A DNA stretch of 64,000 bases from Scilla litardierei (GCA_030789695.1 CM061130.1:14065860-14129859); one strand, 5' to 3'; positions 1 to 11,507 are shown, counted from the first letter of the stretch. Notes: generated by a model from the letters alone, not told the origin. A program made the numbers and translations.

Positions 1-90
1 AAATTGCTTGAATGAGGATTTGGATGAACTAGTTGCAACTGAATGTAGAACCAAGCTCACGCTCTCGTGCTGTTACCGGTCTATAGCTAT

Positions 91-394
91 CCTAGGTTTG
101 GGTCCAATCTCTTGCAAACCCTAGCCTAGGGAAGCTAGCATTAGGATCAACATCATCGTCCAATCGCGCACCGAGCCCAATCTCTTGCAAACTCGGCTCG
201 CGACCTAGATTGGGATAGTTCCTACCCGTCCAATCTCTTGCAAATGAGTATCGGCATGGAATTGCAACCGGAAATCCTAGTATCGGTCCAATCTCTTGCA
301 ATCCGATACTTCGAAATTCCGACTCCAACCCAATTCGGAATTCTAGGATTTCCTATCAAATTGGGATCCAATCTCTTGCAAATCCTAATTGATA
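91..394 (-). repeat. Array of five constant-loop, variable-stem hairpins
   Basis: The 15-mer TCCAATCTCTTGCAA (plus strand; first base or two vary) occurs at 103, 176, 229, 287 and 367. Each copy is flanked by sequences that pair with each other but differ between copies: CCTAGGTTTGGG with ACCCTAGCCTAGG at 91-130, CGCGCACCGAG with CTCGGCTCGCG at 165-202, AGTATCGG with CCGATACT at 279-310 (8 of 8), and TATCAAATTGGGA with TCCTAATTGATA at 354-394 (one bulge). The third copy pairs only weakly. The loop is conserved and the stem is not, which points to selection on structure plus loop in the transcribed leader of the minus-strand element. Confidence 0.7.
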
Positions 395-779
395 TGAATA
401 CCTAGCCATCCGTAGTAAATTGATCCCAATCTAATCCCTAATAACAATTCTAGCACAATTTCTACCAATTCATCACAAATATGAAAATGGGCTTGTAGGG
501 TTCATCCCCACGCCCCAAGACGTGGAGACTACTCACAAATCATAGCAAGATCACAAAAATAATCGTTGAAATAAGCAATGGAATTCATCACAATATTGAG
601 ATAAGCAATAAAAATAGAATTTTTAAGGAAAAGAGATGCAAACCAATGGAGTTCTTCAATTAATCCAACAAAATTCCAATCTTTGTCTCCTCTCCAATCA
701 CAAGAATAAAGCTAAAAACTAATCTAAAAAGCTGCAAAAATCCAAGAGAGAGGCTCTCCAAAACTAGGGTAAAAACAGG

Positions 780-790
780 GTTTAAATAGC
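780..790 (-). promoter_or_regulatory. TATA-like box of the minus-strand LTR
   Basis: The minus strand reads GGGCTATTTAAACCC around 777-791. It lies about 80 bases downstream of the palindrome array, the same spacing as in the other LTRs of this window. Inferred from position and sequence only. Confidence 0.4.
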
Positions 791-870
791 CCTCAAAATC
801 GTCCAAAAACTGTGACCAAAATACCCCTGCACAGCCTGTTTTCCGCAGTTTTCGCTACAGGCAGCGCATC

Positions 871-1252
871 GCACTCGGCCAAGTGACAAAAGTCGCTCGG
901 CCGAGTGAAAACCCTGCAATTTTCCAGTAAGTCAGGGCCTTCAGGGGTCTCTACTCCGGGGGCGGCTCGGCCGAGTGAGTTGTCGTCACTCGGCCGATGG
1001 CTTCATAGTACTCGGGCGGACGGGATTCTCCACTCGGCCGAGTGGATCTTCTGAAGCTCAGGCAGCCGAAAAACAGTAACTTGGATGTTTTGGAAGGGCT
1101 TCGTCTGGGTGCCACTCGGGCGGACGGGGTCTCGTCACTCGGCCGATGTGGTCTTCGGTGCTCGGCCGAGTGCACACATAAATCGTGTCTGTTCTGGTCG
1201 GCCGAGCAGTGTCTCGCTGGTCGGCCGAGTGGCTCCTCCACTCGGCCGAGTG
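871..1252. repeat. Array of CTCGGCCGAG palindromes in U3
   Basis: At least ten copies of CACTCGGCCGAGTG or a decayed half (CACTCGGCCGATG, ACTCGGGCGG) occur at about 871, 896, 966, 988, 1010, 1031, 1113, 1136, 1161, 1198, 1220 and 1239. Complete copies are perfect 12-14 bp palindromes. The array ends about 80 bp upstream of the minus-strand TATA box and so looks like the cis-regulatory region of that LTR. Confidence 0.8.
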
Positions 1253-1783
1253 GGACACAAAAAATGCCCAATCTGCTTATTTTGGCCTCCTCGTCGCTCC
1301 TGCGACGTCCGTTCTTCTTCCGCTCCTCTCCAACAGCAAGATACCCCACGGGGAGGTCGTCGGTGACCGTCTAGAGTAAGCGCATCTCGAGATCACTCCA
1401 AATTGCGCCAAATCACCTGAAATGCGACAAAAGCAACAAATCGTGAAAAGCATCGCAATATCGTCGATATATCGTGAAAAACATGATTTGGGCGATCCAA
1501 ATGGCATGCAAACATGCGGAAAAAGGGTGTAAAATAAGGAGTGATCAATGAACAATTTGAGGGGCACAATGTTGGTGCAGGGGATCCGTGGGCTTGACAG
1601 GAGGTGTCGGAGGGCCAGATGGGATGACGAAAGGCTGGAGATATCCAGGAGAAGCCGGAGGTAGGCCGTGGGAAGGAGGACCCCCCTACAATATGCATTC
1701 CAACAGTTCCATTACTTGCAACCAAGGGGAAGAGTGGGATGAGGGCTGTGGAAGACCAATAACAAGGTGCGGAATCTTAAATG

Positions 1784-2173
1784 ATGATCTTTAATGGTAA
1801 GGACCCCTACGGATGGGTCAGTTGTGCGGAGCGGTTCTTCGAGGTACATCAGATGATGGAGTGGGAGAAGGTCCAGGTGTTGGGAGTGTGCTTGAAGGGG
1901 AATGCATTAGGTTGGTGTCAGTGAAGACAATAGTGGCAACCAGTACATTCATGGGAGGAGTTCAAATATTTCATGCTAGATTGCTTCAGTGATACACATG
2001 CGAGGGATTTGCATGAGCAGCTGTTAGCCCTACGGCAGGTTGGCATGGGCAGGGACTATCGGGAGAAATTCGAGGCACTTTCTGGCCGTTTGAGGGGGGT
2101 GACAGATGAGAGGTTGGTGGGGAGTTTCATGAAGGGGCTAAAACCTGAGATCAAGGGGGAGCTTCGAATGTAG
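1784..2173 (+). pseudogene. gag: Ty3/gypsy Gag fragment
   Basis: Translation gives a typical gypsy capsid start (GKDPYGWVSCAERFF) followed by a segment with EKVQVLGVCLKGNALGW, and later YREKFEALSGRL and LVGSFMKGLKPEI, the usual order of the Retrotrans_gag domain. In-frame stops (TGA at 1922, TAG at 1931) split it and TAG ends it at 2171-2173. It would have formed the capsid of virus-like particles. The start is taken as the ATG at 1784, but coding similarity probably began further upstream in a now frame-shifted region. Confidence 0.75.
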
Positions 2174-2473
2174 AGGCCGAGTGGGATGTTTGAGACGATG
2201 GACCTATCCCAGGAGGTGGACTATAAACTTGCGGTGGATCGACGAGCTAGGGGTGATTGGATCGGGTCCGCTATCCGTGGCCAGGCACCTCCAGGAGCAC
2301 TGCAAGCCCCTGAGATCAAGGGGGAGCTTCGAATGTAGAGGCTGAGTGGGATGTTTGAGACGATGGACCTAGCCCAGGAGGTGGACTATAAACTTGCGGT
2401 GGATCGATGAGCTAGGGAAGATTGGATCGGGTCCGCTATCCGTGGCCAGGCACCTCCAGGAGCACTGCAAGCC
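2144..2473 (+). repeat. 165-bp tandem duplication inside the gypsy remnant
   Basis: The sequence from CCTGAGATCAAG to AGCACTGCAAGC occurs twice, at 2144-2308 and 2309-2473, with few substitutions (for example GGATCGACGAG against GGATCGATGAG). The period of 165 is a multiple of three, so the coding frame is kept, but both copies carry the same TAG. The stop therefore predates the duplication or was shared by it. Confidence 0.85.
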
Positions 2474-2583
2474 CCTGCATGACGAGGCCAGACATGGGAA
2501 GCTTATGTGAGTAAGGAGAGGAGCTGCGGTATACCACATGCCATCGCATGACTACGGCAAAGATACAAAACACGAAGGCGAAG

Positions 2584-2966
2584 GAGTTATGTTTCAGGTG
2601 CGACGAGAAGTATACCACATGCCATCGCTGCTATGATCATACACTCTAGGTGCTACTGGTAGAGGATGACTAGGATGCGGTAGAGGAGCCGAGTAAGGAA
2701 GAGGTGGACCAAGAGCACCCCCATTTGGATGTAGCAGATGTGTCACTTAACTCTGTAGTGGGGTTCACTCCGAACCACACTATGAAGTTAACAGGGAGGA
2801 TCTCGGTGCAGGAGGTTGTATTGCTGATTGATAGTGGGGCATCCTACAACTTCATATCCAGCCACGTGGTGAAGCAGCATGGGTTGCAGTTGGTTGACAC
2901 ATGGAGCTTTGGGGTGATGATGGGGACCGGGAAGATGGAGCGAAGCAGGGGAGTATGCCGAGACGT
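2584..2966 (+). pseudogene. Ty3/gypsy nucleocapsid and aspartic protease fragment
   Basis: The frame starting at 2584 reads CFRCDEKYTTCHRC, a decayed zinc knuckle of gypsy type, then two in-frame TAG codons, an acidic spacer, and the protease motif LLIDSGASYNFIS near 2821-2860. The catalytic DSG is intact. The frame differs from that of the gag fragment upstream. It is cut at 2966 by the CACTA insertion. Confidence 0.75.
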
Positions 2967-3541
2967 CACTACGACATATCCGGCTTTCAGCCACAAACAA
3001 ATCCGTGGCTGAAAGCCGACATTTCGTGGCAGAAAAGTTACGGCCACGAAAAAAACAATTTCGTAGCGGAAAAGCCATGGCCGATACCGTAGTGGCTGAT
3101 ACCCATTTGCCCAAGGAACATTCCGTGGCCGATAATCTGCCAGAGAATAATGCCCACAGATATTCGTGGCTAATAATTCGAATAAAATACTATATAAAAA
3201 TATCAGCCCCGGAAAAATCCCTGGCTGATAGTGTTATATGACCACGGAAAGGTCCGTGGCCGATAGTTATCAGCCACAGATAATGTGCACAAAGTTGACG
3301 TAAACCGTGCACAAAATCCGTGGGCAAAACCCTTCGGCCACGAAAAATGCCATGGAATTTTCCGTGGCCATAAATAAGCATTGGCCACGGAAATGCCACT
3401 GGCCATTACTTTTTTGGCCACGGATTATGTGCACGAAATCGTCAATTTTGTGCACATTATCCGTGGCCGATAACTATCGCCACAGACATTATCGTGGCCG
3501 TTTAGTACTATCGGCCACGGATATGTCCGTGGCCGATAGTT
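2967..3541. repeat. CACTA terminal inverted end and subterminal repeats
   Basis: About 20 copies of CGTGGC or GCCACG in both orientations, many as CGTGGCCGATA or TATCGGCCACG, crowd the first 575 bases. Perfect hairpins occur, for example GGCTTTCAGCCAC (2982-2994) with GTGGCTGAAAGCC (3004-3016), and a near-perfect palindrome centred near 3525. Repeats like these are binding sites for the TNPA-type protein in known En/Spm elements; that role is inferred here. Confidence 0.85.
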
Positions 3542-3771
3542 TAAAAATATTTTTAAAAAAATTGCCGAATTTCCTACATACAATATATATTTATAACAAT
3601 CAAATAAGTACATGTATACAACAAAATAAATCAAACAGCTAATTAAAATTTAATGCACACAAATTCATTAAAAAAATCGAGCAAATATAATATGTAGTAC
3701 ATATCTGGCCTCTATGTCCGCATTTTAAACCAATAAACATATAAAAACAATAAAAAATAACATCCTCCACG
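3542..3771. other. AT-rich stretch between CACTA subterminal repeats and last exon
   Basis: AT-rich, no open frame of note; probably the 3' untranslated part of the minus-strand transposase gene. Confidence 0.4.
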
Positions 3772-4135
3772 CTACACCGCCAACGCCCCCAAGCCTTTAC
3801 CATTGCCATGTCCGTCATTGACCGCCACCATCGTCCCCAAGCCCGCTACCATCGTCCTCATGCTGCTACCATCACCCACAAGCCCGATCCCCTCACCAAG
3901 ACCTACATAGCTCCCTTGCCGTCCATCACCACAGCTGCCACCCTCATGTCCTGAAGCACTGCACTCGCCATGTTGATCCTACCAAAAAATTATAATAACT
4001 TAGACGGTAAAACAAAAAATATTAAACGAGTAAACACGCCAAATTATATGGCATGAAAAGAAATACCTAAATTTGAGTTTGCCCGGAAACTGCCCAAAAT
4101 TTGACTTTGCCCAGAAACTGGGCAGAGCCAAGTAT

Positions 4136-4297
4136 GCCAAGCATGCATTTGAGTGCACGTGTGAATGCAAAAAGGAAGGGCATGCACTCTCGGCAGAGTC
4201 TGCTCAGTAAACTGCGCAGCCTTCTGCCCAGTTTACTAGGCAGACTCTGCCCAGAGCTCACACCCTTCATTTTCGCATTCACACGTGCACGCTTGGC
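4136..4297. repeat. Small fold-back inverted repeat
   Basis: Two arms of about 64 bases, each including GTGCACGTGTGAATGC and GGCAGAGTCTGC, face each other around a loop near CGCAGCCTTCTGC. The outer ends GCCAAGC and GCTTGGC also pair, after a short insertion in the left arm. The arms differ by roughly one base in eight. It lies in the long CACTA intron and may be a small MITE, but no target duplication was found. Confidence 0.6.
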
Positions 4298-4811
4298 ACT
4301 AATCAATGTGAAACTCCACTCTGCGACTCATTTTAACCTTAACACTAACCCTAACCCTAGCCCTAAAGCGTATCCAATCTTGATATTTATATGATATCCA
4401 AATATGAGTCCAATTGGGTATGGGTGGGAGATTGGATGAGGTTTAGGGTTTTTTTGTGATGCATCCAAATAAAAGATCATCCTCTTCCCATGAATTACGA
4501 TCTAGCTATTGATTTTCCATAAAACCAAAAAACCACTCCCTCTTCCACCTATTTATGGGTATGCCATCGGTCTTTTTCTACTTTGCTCTCGTGTTTTTTC
4601 GCAAATAGGTCCCGTCTTTCCCCCCTTTTACCGCCCAACGATTCTCACACACAAACCCACACTTCTCTCTCATTTTCGGCTGCGTACAGTTTCTGACTAG
4701 TGCGTGTTTTGACTTTGATCCGTGTGCACTATGTGCACATGTAATTTCTAGTGATATATATACGCAGACCCAAATGCAAAGTGTTATATGTGATAGGCTA
4801 TATGGTTATAG

Positions 4812-4814
<3 letters not shown>

Positions 4815-4863
<49 letters not shown>
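4815..4863. repeat. TA microsatellite, left flank of hairpin MITE
   Basis: About 24 TA units directly abut the left end of the fold-back element starting at 4864. Confidence 0.95.
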
Positions 4864-5364
<501 letters not shown>

Positions 5365-5608
5365 AGAGGAAGAGCCAACAACTGAAAGTGATGCAATTAT
5401 TTTATCCAACTGGGATATTAGGGACAATGGTTGATGATACTGCTAGCTCATCTTTTGTATTTGGTTTAGTGATGTATGGGTCCTTAATGGTCGTGTGTTT
5501 TTTAGTAGGGAGTGACGGCGCTTGTGCCCTATCCTCCCTCTAAGATAACATACTAACCATTGGACTTTGTATTTTTGTATAGATACTTAATAAATAATCT
5601 CGCTTACC

Positions 5609-5616
<8 letters not shown>

Positions 5617-5686
<70 letters not shown>
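5617..5686. repeat. TA microsatellite
   Basis: About 35 TA units, 255 bases after the preceding tract. No inverted repeat is visible between the two. Confidence 0.95.
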
Positions 5687-5689
<3 letters not shown>

Positions 5690-6919
5690 CGGCATAGTTT
5701 CCATGGATTACTGTAATCTTAACCCTAAGGCTCCCCCTTCATCACACCGTCGTCTGGTGGAGGAACCATTAGTATTTCAGCAACCACTACACTACTACCA
5801 TGCCACTCCCTGTCCAACTCCTCCAACTACCAGCTGTTTTCGACCCCAGTTATTGCTACTGTACCTACAACCGCAACCCTACTGCACACTGTTTCCTTCT
5901 GATCCAACCCATCGTCGCAATATCTCTACAAAGTTCTTATTACTACCCAGCCCTTTTCTTGCTCATGACAGGGGACCGAATTTCAACGCCCACCTCGGAA
6001 TCATCATTGTCCATGCCGGGGTTGGTGAGAGATCTCCTCTTCACTCTTTGCCTCTGCTCCTCTAGTACTTCACTGATCACCATCTCAGTGGCGGCCCCGG
6101 TGAGGGATAGTTGAGTGAATGGAATTGCTAAGTCACGATGGTGATTAGGATGGTTGAGGTGAGGTAAGAGAGGATGAGAGTAGTAATTGTAGTAACCTGG
6201 CATGAGGGGGTTGGGCTTGGTATCATTAGTTGTTGTCGTAGCTTTATGCTTCGTACAACCGTCTTGACTAATAGCATACCCAACAAGCCCAATTCTGATT
6301 TGTATCCCAGTCCAGTCTTTAACCAATATATCTTACTTAATGCATGCACGACTATCTAATTTTGATCTATTTTTTTGTTGTATTCTAGATCTGTTGATTA
6401 CTTTGTTGGATCAACACTGCACTACTTAGAACAGTAGTACGGCTACCAAAGGATAGTCGCTCTTTGAGTATGAATTACTTTATCTCTTCATGGACTTCAT
6501 GTATGATTCCATTCTACAACTTAATTATACCCAAACTTTGATGTGCTTGGAATAATTAAGATTAAGATATATAGGGCATTATCTATCTTTACTCATCCCC
6601 TCCCCCTACATATATATCATCTATATGATATATATATCACCTATAACCGTAAACCATATAGTCTTAACTCTACGTATAATTCAATTTAATCTAAAACCAC
6701 ATTTGCATTGCCCTCTTGAGAACTTATATAGGGAGATAAACGAATTCATACTTAGCGACTTATAATCTAAATCCAAATATCACTTATAACCCTAAAACTT
6801 GTTAGGATTGTTCTTTATCATGCTAGTGTTACAAATCATAAACCTAATGACTAACACGGACGCATACACATAAACACATAGCATATATCATAAAATAAAT
6901 TGTTACATGAAATTATTAC
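5687..6919. other. CACTA intron sequence without recognised content
   Basis: Lies between two minus-strand transposase exons. Short open frames of 60-127 residues occur on both strands but overlap one another, show no recognisable motif and have no coding-like composition. I see nothing else here. Confidence 0.4.
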
Positions 6920-7429
6920 CTGCCGCGCTCTCATGCGCCTGATAACCTCCATCTCTGCTAAATTAAGGCCCATACAGGACCGAAAACGGCATTCTCCTCC
7001 TTAAGGTTCCTCATATCCTCCACGACCTGTGTCAAGGTCGCCTGAAACTGAGCCATGCCTGGAACCTCGGTGGACTGGAGAGGATGTGTGACACTCTCCC
7101 GCTGTGAAGAAGAACCGACCGAGTCCTCGTAGTCACGCTTCTCCGCGCCTCGCATCTGGTATCGGTTCTTCCTCCTCCCTCCTAGTGTCCCGAAATGATA
7201 GAGTCCTCGTCAACCCTAATGAAAGGCCACGTGTGCCTGGGACTGTGACCTCACCACATCAACAGCATTGTGGACGGCCTACTGAATAGAATAGAAAAAG
7301 ATTTATATACTCCATGCATTAAAACTGCATAATATAATGTAAACGTAATCTTGTACTAACCGCCAGCGCCCAATTCTTTACCAACTTATCGGGATCATTG
7401 TACTTTGGGTGGGCCTTAGTAAGTGTATG

Positions 7430-9234
7430 TGATTTGGGTTCAATATTGCGTATTTAACCCCCCATTTAGCCCTATTTTGTGCTCATGTGATGCTATATTG
7501 GTCTCTAGTACATACGTATTTTCTACACATTTATTTATTAGAGAAAACACACTATTTGAGCACAAAACAGTAATTAATGGAGTATTTCTGCACTTTTTAT
7601 ATTTTTCATGGCAAGATCTCGATCTCACGATTCCAACGACTATTTATTTGTATTTTTCTGAGATCTGTGCTAATTACTGTGTATTTTTGAATGCAGAATA
7701 CCAATTAAATGGGGAAATACGCAAGGAAATACGAAAATACGGTCGCCTCCCAATCAGAGCTTGCCACGTGGCGTACATCCGTGAATTCCCGCGCGATCCG
7801 ACGGGCGAAATAAAAGGCGACGCGGCGTATCTTCCACCGTTCGATTTCAATCGAACGGTCCATACTTCTCCTGCCAAACTCGAAGCGCAGCTCAGATCGG
7901 GGGGCCACGTGGCTCCATCGGTGTCATCCATTCTTCATCCAGTGGCCAGAAGACGAGCGACGACGTGGCTACGCTCTGTCCGCGAGATCCCCATCCGACG
8001 GCCATTAACGACCCCGCACGCGACGAGAACGAAGAGAAGAGCGAAAATTAACGGGCAACGTGGAACGCTCGCAATCATTGGATCTCGAATCCAACGGCTC
8101 TGAACAATCCCGAGCTGAACTCGGATGCAGTGGAGCGCGACTTTTACAGCGCCACGCGTCGAGCGGAGGTGCGATCCCGCATGCGATGGACGGCCACGAA
8201 TTGCGCCGCTCCAGATCAACGGTTAAGATTGATTCGGGTGCGATTTTGAAGCGGATTTATACCCGTTAAGCACAGTAAAAGCCGCAATCTTATTATTTAA
8301 GCGTATTCTAGGGGTTTTGGGCGTATAATTGGCGTATTGGAGCACTTAGGAGCCGTATTCTCTCTCTGAAAAATTCTGTAAATTTCCAGAGGCCTTTCTT
8401 ATTATTTCCAGAGAGTTTGAAGTCGAAACTTGGAGATTTGGTGATATATTTCTTAACTTAAACCCCTTATTTGATGCTTTTCTACCGTATTTTGCTATAA
8501 TCTTGATGTATTTTGTTATGAAATTTGTTTATTATTGCATTATGAGTGGCTAAATCTCTGTTGTGCATGGTATGGAGTAGTTAGGGGCTATGATTTGTGT
8601 TAGTTTGGTTGTATTCCATGTGCTAAATCGTTAAACGTCGCTAAAATTGTAATCTTTGTTCGTAAATCGACTTTTTCAGATTCCAAAAGAATTGATTTGG
8701 TTGATGATCGCCCCAAAAGGGTGAGTTTTGATCTCCCCAAAAGGGAGTTTCATACTGTAGTTTTGATCTCTCCAAAAGAGAGTTTCATATCGTATTATAA
8801 CTTTAGCGACGATCTCATTGAATTTTGTGTTTGAACCCCCAAAAGGGCATCTTCCGATGAATTGCTCCCAAAAGGAGAATTCAATGAGTTATATTGGATA
8901 TTTTCCCGGTGAATTGCTCTCAAAAAGAGAATTCATTGTGATATATTCATCAACCAAATTAATACGAATCTTTGATCCTAACGAACCCATACCATGTGCA
9001 TACTTTTTATAGATATTTTCAGACACGATTTTCTATGTTTATATTGTTCACGTGTTCACATCACCATCACCGTCACCATTGTTGAAGTGGTTAGTTTCTT
9101 TTCGTAGGATTTCTATTTGATTTGAATTGTGGTTGCAACAGATTTCTTCCCGTGGATTTGACATCTGGACTCCCAGATTTTACTACTTGTACGGACTCTT
9201 GCACTTGAGAGAGAGCACCTTTCCGGTCCCACCA
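7430..9234 (+). repeat. 5' LTR of the gag-only gypsy element
   Basis: Starts TGATTTGGG and ends TCCCACCA. It is matched along its full length by 11508-13308. A possible TATA is TTTATAC near 8254. The 226-codon frame that spans it also spans the other LTR and is not taken as a gene. Confidence 0.95.
8709..8935 (+). repeat. Six hairpins with constant CAAAA loop and changing stems
   Basis: Units: CGCCC-CAAAA-GGGTG (8709), CTCCC-CAAAA-GGGAG (8733), CTCTC-CAAAA-GAGAG (8768), a weaker CCC/GGG unit near 8838, GAATTGCTCC paired with GGAGAATTC (8858-8882) and GAATTGCTCT paired with GAGAATTC (8911-8935). Loop and position are conserved, while CTCCC/GGGAG against CTCTC/GAGAG is a compensated change. 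The same array recurs in the 3' LTR at about 12783-13009. It lies between promoter and primer site, in the transcribed leader. Confidence 0.75.
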
Positions 9235-9240
9235 AGTTTT

Positions 9241-9258
9241 TGGTGCCGTTGCCAGGGA
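9241..9258 (+). other. Primer binding site (tRNA-Asp-like)
   Basis: TGGTGCCGTTGCCAGGGA begins six bases after the LTR. It differs at two positions from TGGCGCCGTTGCCGGGGA, the complement of the plant tRNA-Asp 3' end used by Tat and Athila elements. Both differences are transitions. Confidence 0.8.
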
Positions 9259-9366
9259 GGAATGGTTTGTGACTACGGTTTATTTCATTTAGAGGACCTT
9301 CGGTGAGATCTTTCCACTTTACTGTACATAAATTTTTTTATTTATTTTAATTTATTTTATTTCAAA

Positions 9367-10473
9367 ATGGAATATATGAACTTCTATTGTACAAACAATC
9401 TTTATGATGCACGATATGTTAATGCACACAAACATAGAATGGAGAAGCTCAAAATTGTTAATTTTAATCAAACTGACTGTGAAACTTTCTTTCAGGCCTG
9501 GAGGAGGTTCACAGACCTAATATCGAGCTATCCGCAGCATGGGTACACAAATGAAGAGCTTATGGCGTTCTTCCTAGAAGGACTACAACCACAGCTGCAT
9601 GAATTATTGGGAGGCATGACGCCGACAGTGGCGTGGGAATACATGGAGTCTCTGCAAGAAAACGAAGAAACCGTGGAAGAGACTTCAGAGAGCGATTCAA
9701 CGGAGCCTTCGTGCCTTGATCAAGAAGAGCAAAGCGTAGACGTACCTTTGCAATCCTTGAAAGAGGGCACTTACCTGATTATTCAGACACAGGAGGCCAC
9801 ATCCCATCAATTCCAAGAGAATTTCCTTACTCGGAGTCGGCAGATTCAAAATTCCATTGAAGATCTTAATCTGATTGCCACTTGCTTAGAAGAAGGTAAT
9901 GCTTTTGAAACTCGATTTCAAGAATCTAATACGAGTTCATCTTCTATTGCAGGTATACCGAGCGAGGACATGAATAAAAATATCCACATGGCAGAAAGTG
10001 TGTGCAAAAGAGAGGACGAGCTAGCAATTTTGGATGAACGAGAGGAGGAGACAGCTAGGGAAAAGGGTTTTGAGATTATCGCCATGGAGTCAGAACCATG
10101 CCCTCCTCCAGTTTTGTCCCAAAATCATTTTTCCCTCTCCCCAACGATCGAGCATCGTACAGAGAGTAGTGCAAATCTTTCAGGGAGTAGTCGTCAACTT
10201 GCTTTAATTCATTTCACTCATTTTGATGACTACGTTTGGAATAATTTTATTGAAAGGAATCTTAAATCAATTTGGACTGACATAACTCATCTCTCGCAGG
10301 ACATTGGCAAACAGCTTATAGAGATGCTTGGAGTTGTGTTGCTGGGGTCCAAATTAGTTTTTGGAGGAAGAATAATCGCCGAGGAGCGCAAGGAGCAAAT
10401 TGAACAACTTCCTCCACCATCAAAGATTCGGGATCCGCCATTTGATCACGGTGTGTTCTTTCCAGTAGTGTAG
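9367..10473 (+). CDS. gag: Gag-like protein of a non-autonomous gypsy element
   Basis: A single uninterrupted 368-residue frame starting at ATG 9367. Residues about 38-75 (ETFFQAWRRFTDLISSYPQ, then an acidic helix, MAFFLEGLQP) match the core of the Retrotrans_gag domain in Tat/Athila elements. The rest is Glu/Ser-rich and has neither zinc knuckle nor DSG protease motif. It is the only coding sequence of the element, about 130 bases after the primer site. Its integrity suggests recent activity or constraint on Gag alone, for example for packaging in particles made by an autonomous relative. Confidence 0.8.
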   Translation: MEYMNFYCTNNLYDARYVNAHKHRMEKLKIVNFNQTDCETFFQAWRRFTDLISSYPQHGYTNEELMAFFLEGLQPQLHELLGGMTPTVAWEYMESLQENEETVEETSESDSTEPSCLDQEEQSVDVPLQSLKEGTYLIIQTQEATSHQFQENFLTRSRQIQNSIEDLNLIATCLEEGNAFETRFQESNTSSSSIAGIPSEDMNKNIHMAESVCKREDELAILDEREEETAREKGFEIIAMESEPCPPPVLSQNHFSLSPTIEHRTESSANLSGSSRQLALIHFTHFDDYVWNNFIERNLKSIWTDITHLSQDIGKQLIEMLGVVLLGSKLVFGGRIIAEERKEQIEQLPPPSKIRDPPFDHGVFFPVV

Positions 10474-11507
10474 ATTTTTATAAGCTTTCTAGGTTGCTTG
10501 CTTGAATAAACTCGTGCACCTTTCGACATTGAGGACAATGTCCATCTTTAGTTGGGGGGGTGTGTATGAGACCTTAGGATTTTTTTTGAGAAGAATAAAT
10601 CACCAAATCTCATCATTTTAAAACTCTTCATATGCCTCAAATACGGATGATTACGCATTAATTGAGTTCTGAAAATTTTTTTATGGCTTGAGTTAATTAT
10701 TTTTCTCTTCATGGAATTACTTTTAATATACTATTCAAGAAAACTTTCAATTTCCATGATTAATATCTCGAAATAGTTTGAATTTATTTCATGCATGCTA
10801 ATGTGATGAAAAAGCTTAGGTATACACGATTTATAAGAAAAGTCTTCAAGTTGAAGAGGAATGTGGCCATGGTTATTAATGTTTATATTCAAAGAATGGG
10901 TGTTGAGTTGCTTTGAAAGAAAAGAAAAGAAAAGAAAAATGAATGAAAAATGATGAATGAAGAAAAAATGAACGAATAAGTATGTCACTAATAAATAACT
11001 TGGTTGGCTCGAGTAGTACAGTCCGAGAGGTCCTTTTTGGCCTAATGCCCTATTATCGTCTGATTTGGGATACATTGACAGGAAACTCACTCATTTGATG
11101 GAGCGATCCAAGTTATACATTTTTCTGCGAATGTTGCTTGATGCGCGTTACGCGGAACGAATAAAAGAAAAGAAATGGTGAATATACTAAGCAACTTCAA
11201 TATCCATGACTTGAAAGATTATTTTGATAGGCCAATTCCTTGGAAACACGAATACTAGTTCATAACGACGTGTTATACTTTCGCTTGCGCAAAACGATGC
11301 TTGTATGATTTTTATTCAAATTAAATTAGAGAAAATATCGTGTGATTGATCTTAGTCATGGATTGTGTATATTGATGGTCAAGACCATGTTGGAATGCGT
11401 ATTATTGAGCCATGCCATGAGCAATTTGAAAGAACTTATTGTTTTAATTAATCATCCGTATTTATCGCTCTTTTTGCTAGAGACTAGCAAAACGCTAGTT
11501 GGGGGTG
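10474..11507 (+). other. 3' non-coding region with an inner and a terminal polypurine tract
   Basis: No ORF. Just after the gag stop, near 10528-10565, comes CATTGAGGACAATGTCC followed by AGTTGGGGGGG, the layout of the post-pol region of Tat-type elements; the missing pol was perhaps deleted between the two. A purine run of A and G (10911-10975) follows. The terminal tract TAGTTGGGGGTG ends at 11507 directly before the 3' LTR. Confidence 0.6.

Larger units (their letters stand above)
1..1568 (-). mobile_element. LTR of a minus-strand LTR retrotransposon (cut by window edge)
   Basis: Read on the minus strand this begins with TG near 1568 (TGTGCCCCTC), passes an array of CTCGGCCGAG palindromes (1252 down to 871), then a TATA-like CTATTTAAA (about 789-781), and continues into a leader with stem-loops (394-91). 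This is the order U3, promoter, R-U5 of an LTR. It abuts a gypsy gag remnant on its right, so it is probably inserted in it; no internal region, primer site or second LTR lies in the window, and the inner boundary lies left of position 1. The superfamily cannot be assigned. The only open frames are in repeats and are not credible genes. Confidence 0.55.
1570..2966 (+). mobile_element. Degraded Ty3/gypsy gag-protease remnant
   Basis: A broken gypsy polyprotein on the plus strand: a Retrotrans_gag-like stretch (1784-2173), a 165-bp tandem duplication, a CCHC-like knuckle near 2590 and a retropepsin motif near 2830. It stops abruptly at 2967 where a CACTA transposon begins, so reverse transcriptase and integrase are not in the window. 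No LTR is visible. The LTR at 1-1568 lies in the opposite orientation and is a separate insertion. Confidence 0.75.

Noticed and set aside
871..1252. CRISPR-like array
   Set aside because: Short palindromes at irregular spacing in a plant LTR, no cas genes; same for 21489-22015 and 51901-52430.
951..1374. Frames of 66-132 codons over the palindrome array
   Set aside because: Open only because of the GC-rich palindromes; mutually overlapping on both strands.
4335..4366. Interstitial telomere repeat (CTAACCCTAACCC)
   Set aside because: Only about three imperfect units; could be chance in AC-rich DNA.
5703..6359. Possible host gene exons between CACTA exons
   Set aside because: Frames of 60-127 codons on both strands overlap and carry no motif; the place is an intron of the transposase gene.
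7423..8103. 226-codon frame, with a 279-codon counterpart at 11342-12181
   Set aside because: Both are the same LTR sequence read through; an arginine-rich tail with no known domain, and the starts lie in flanking sequence.
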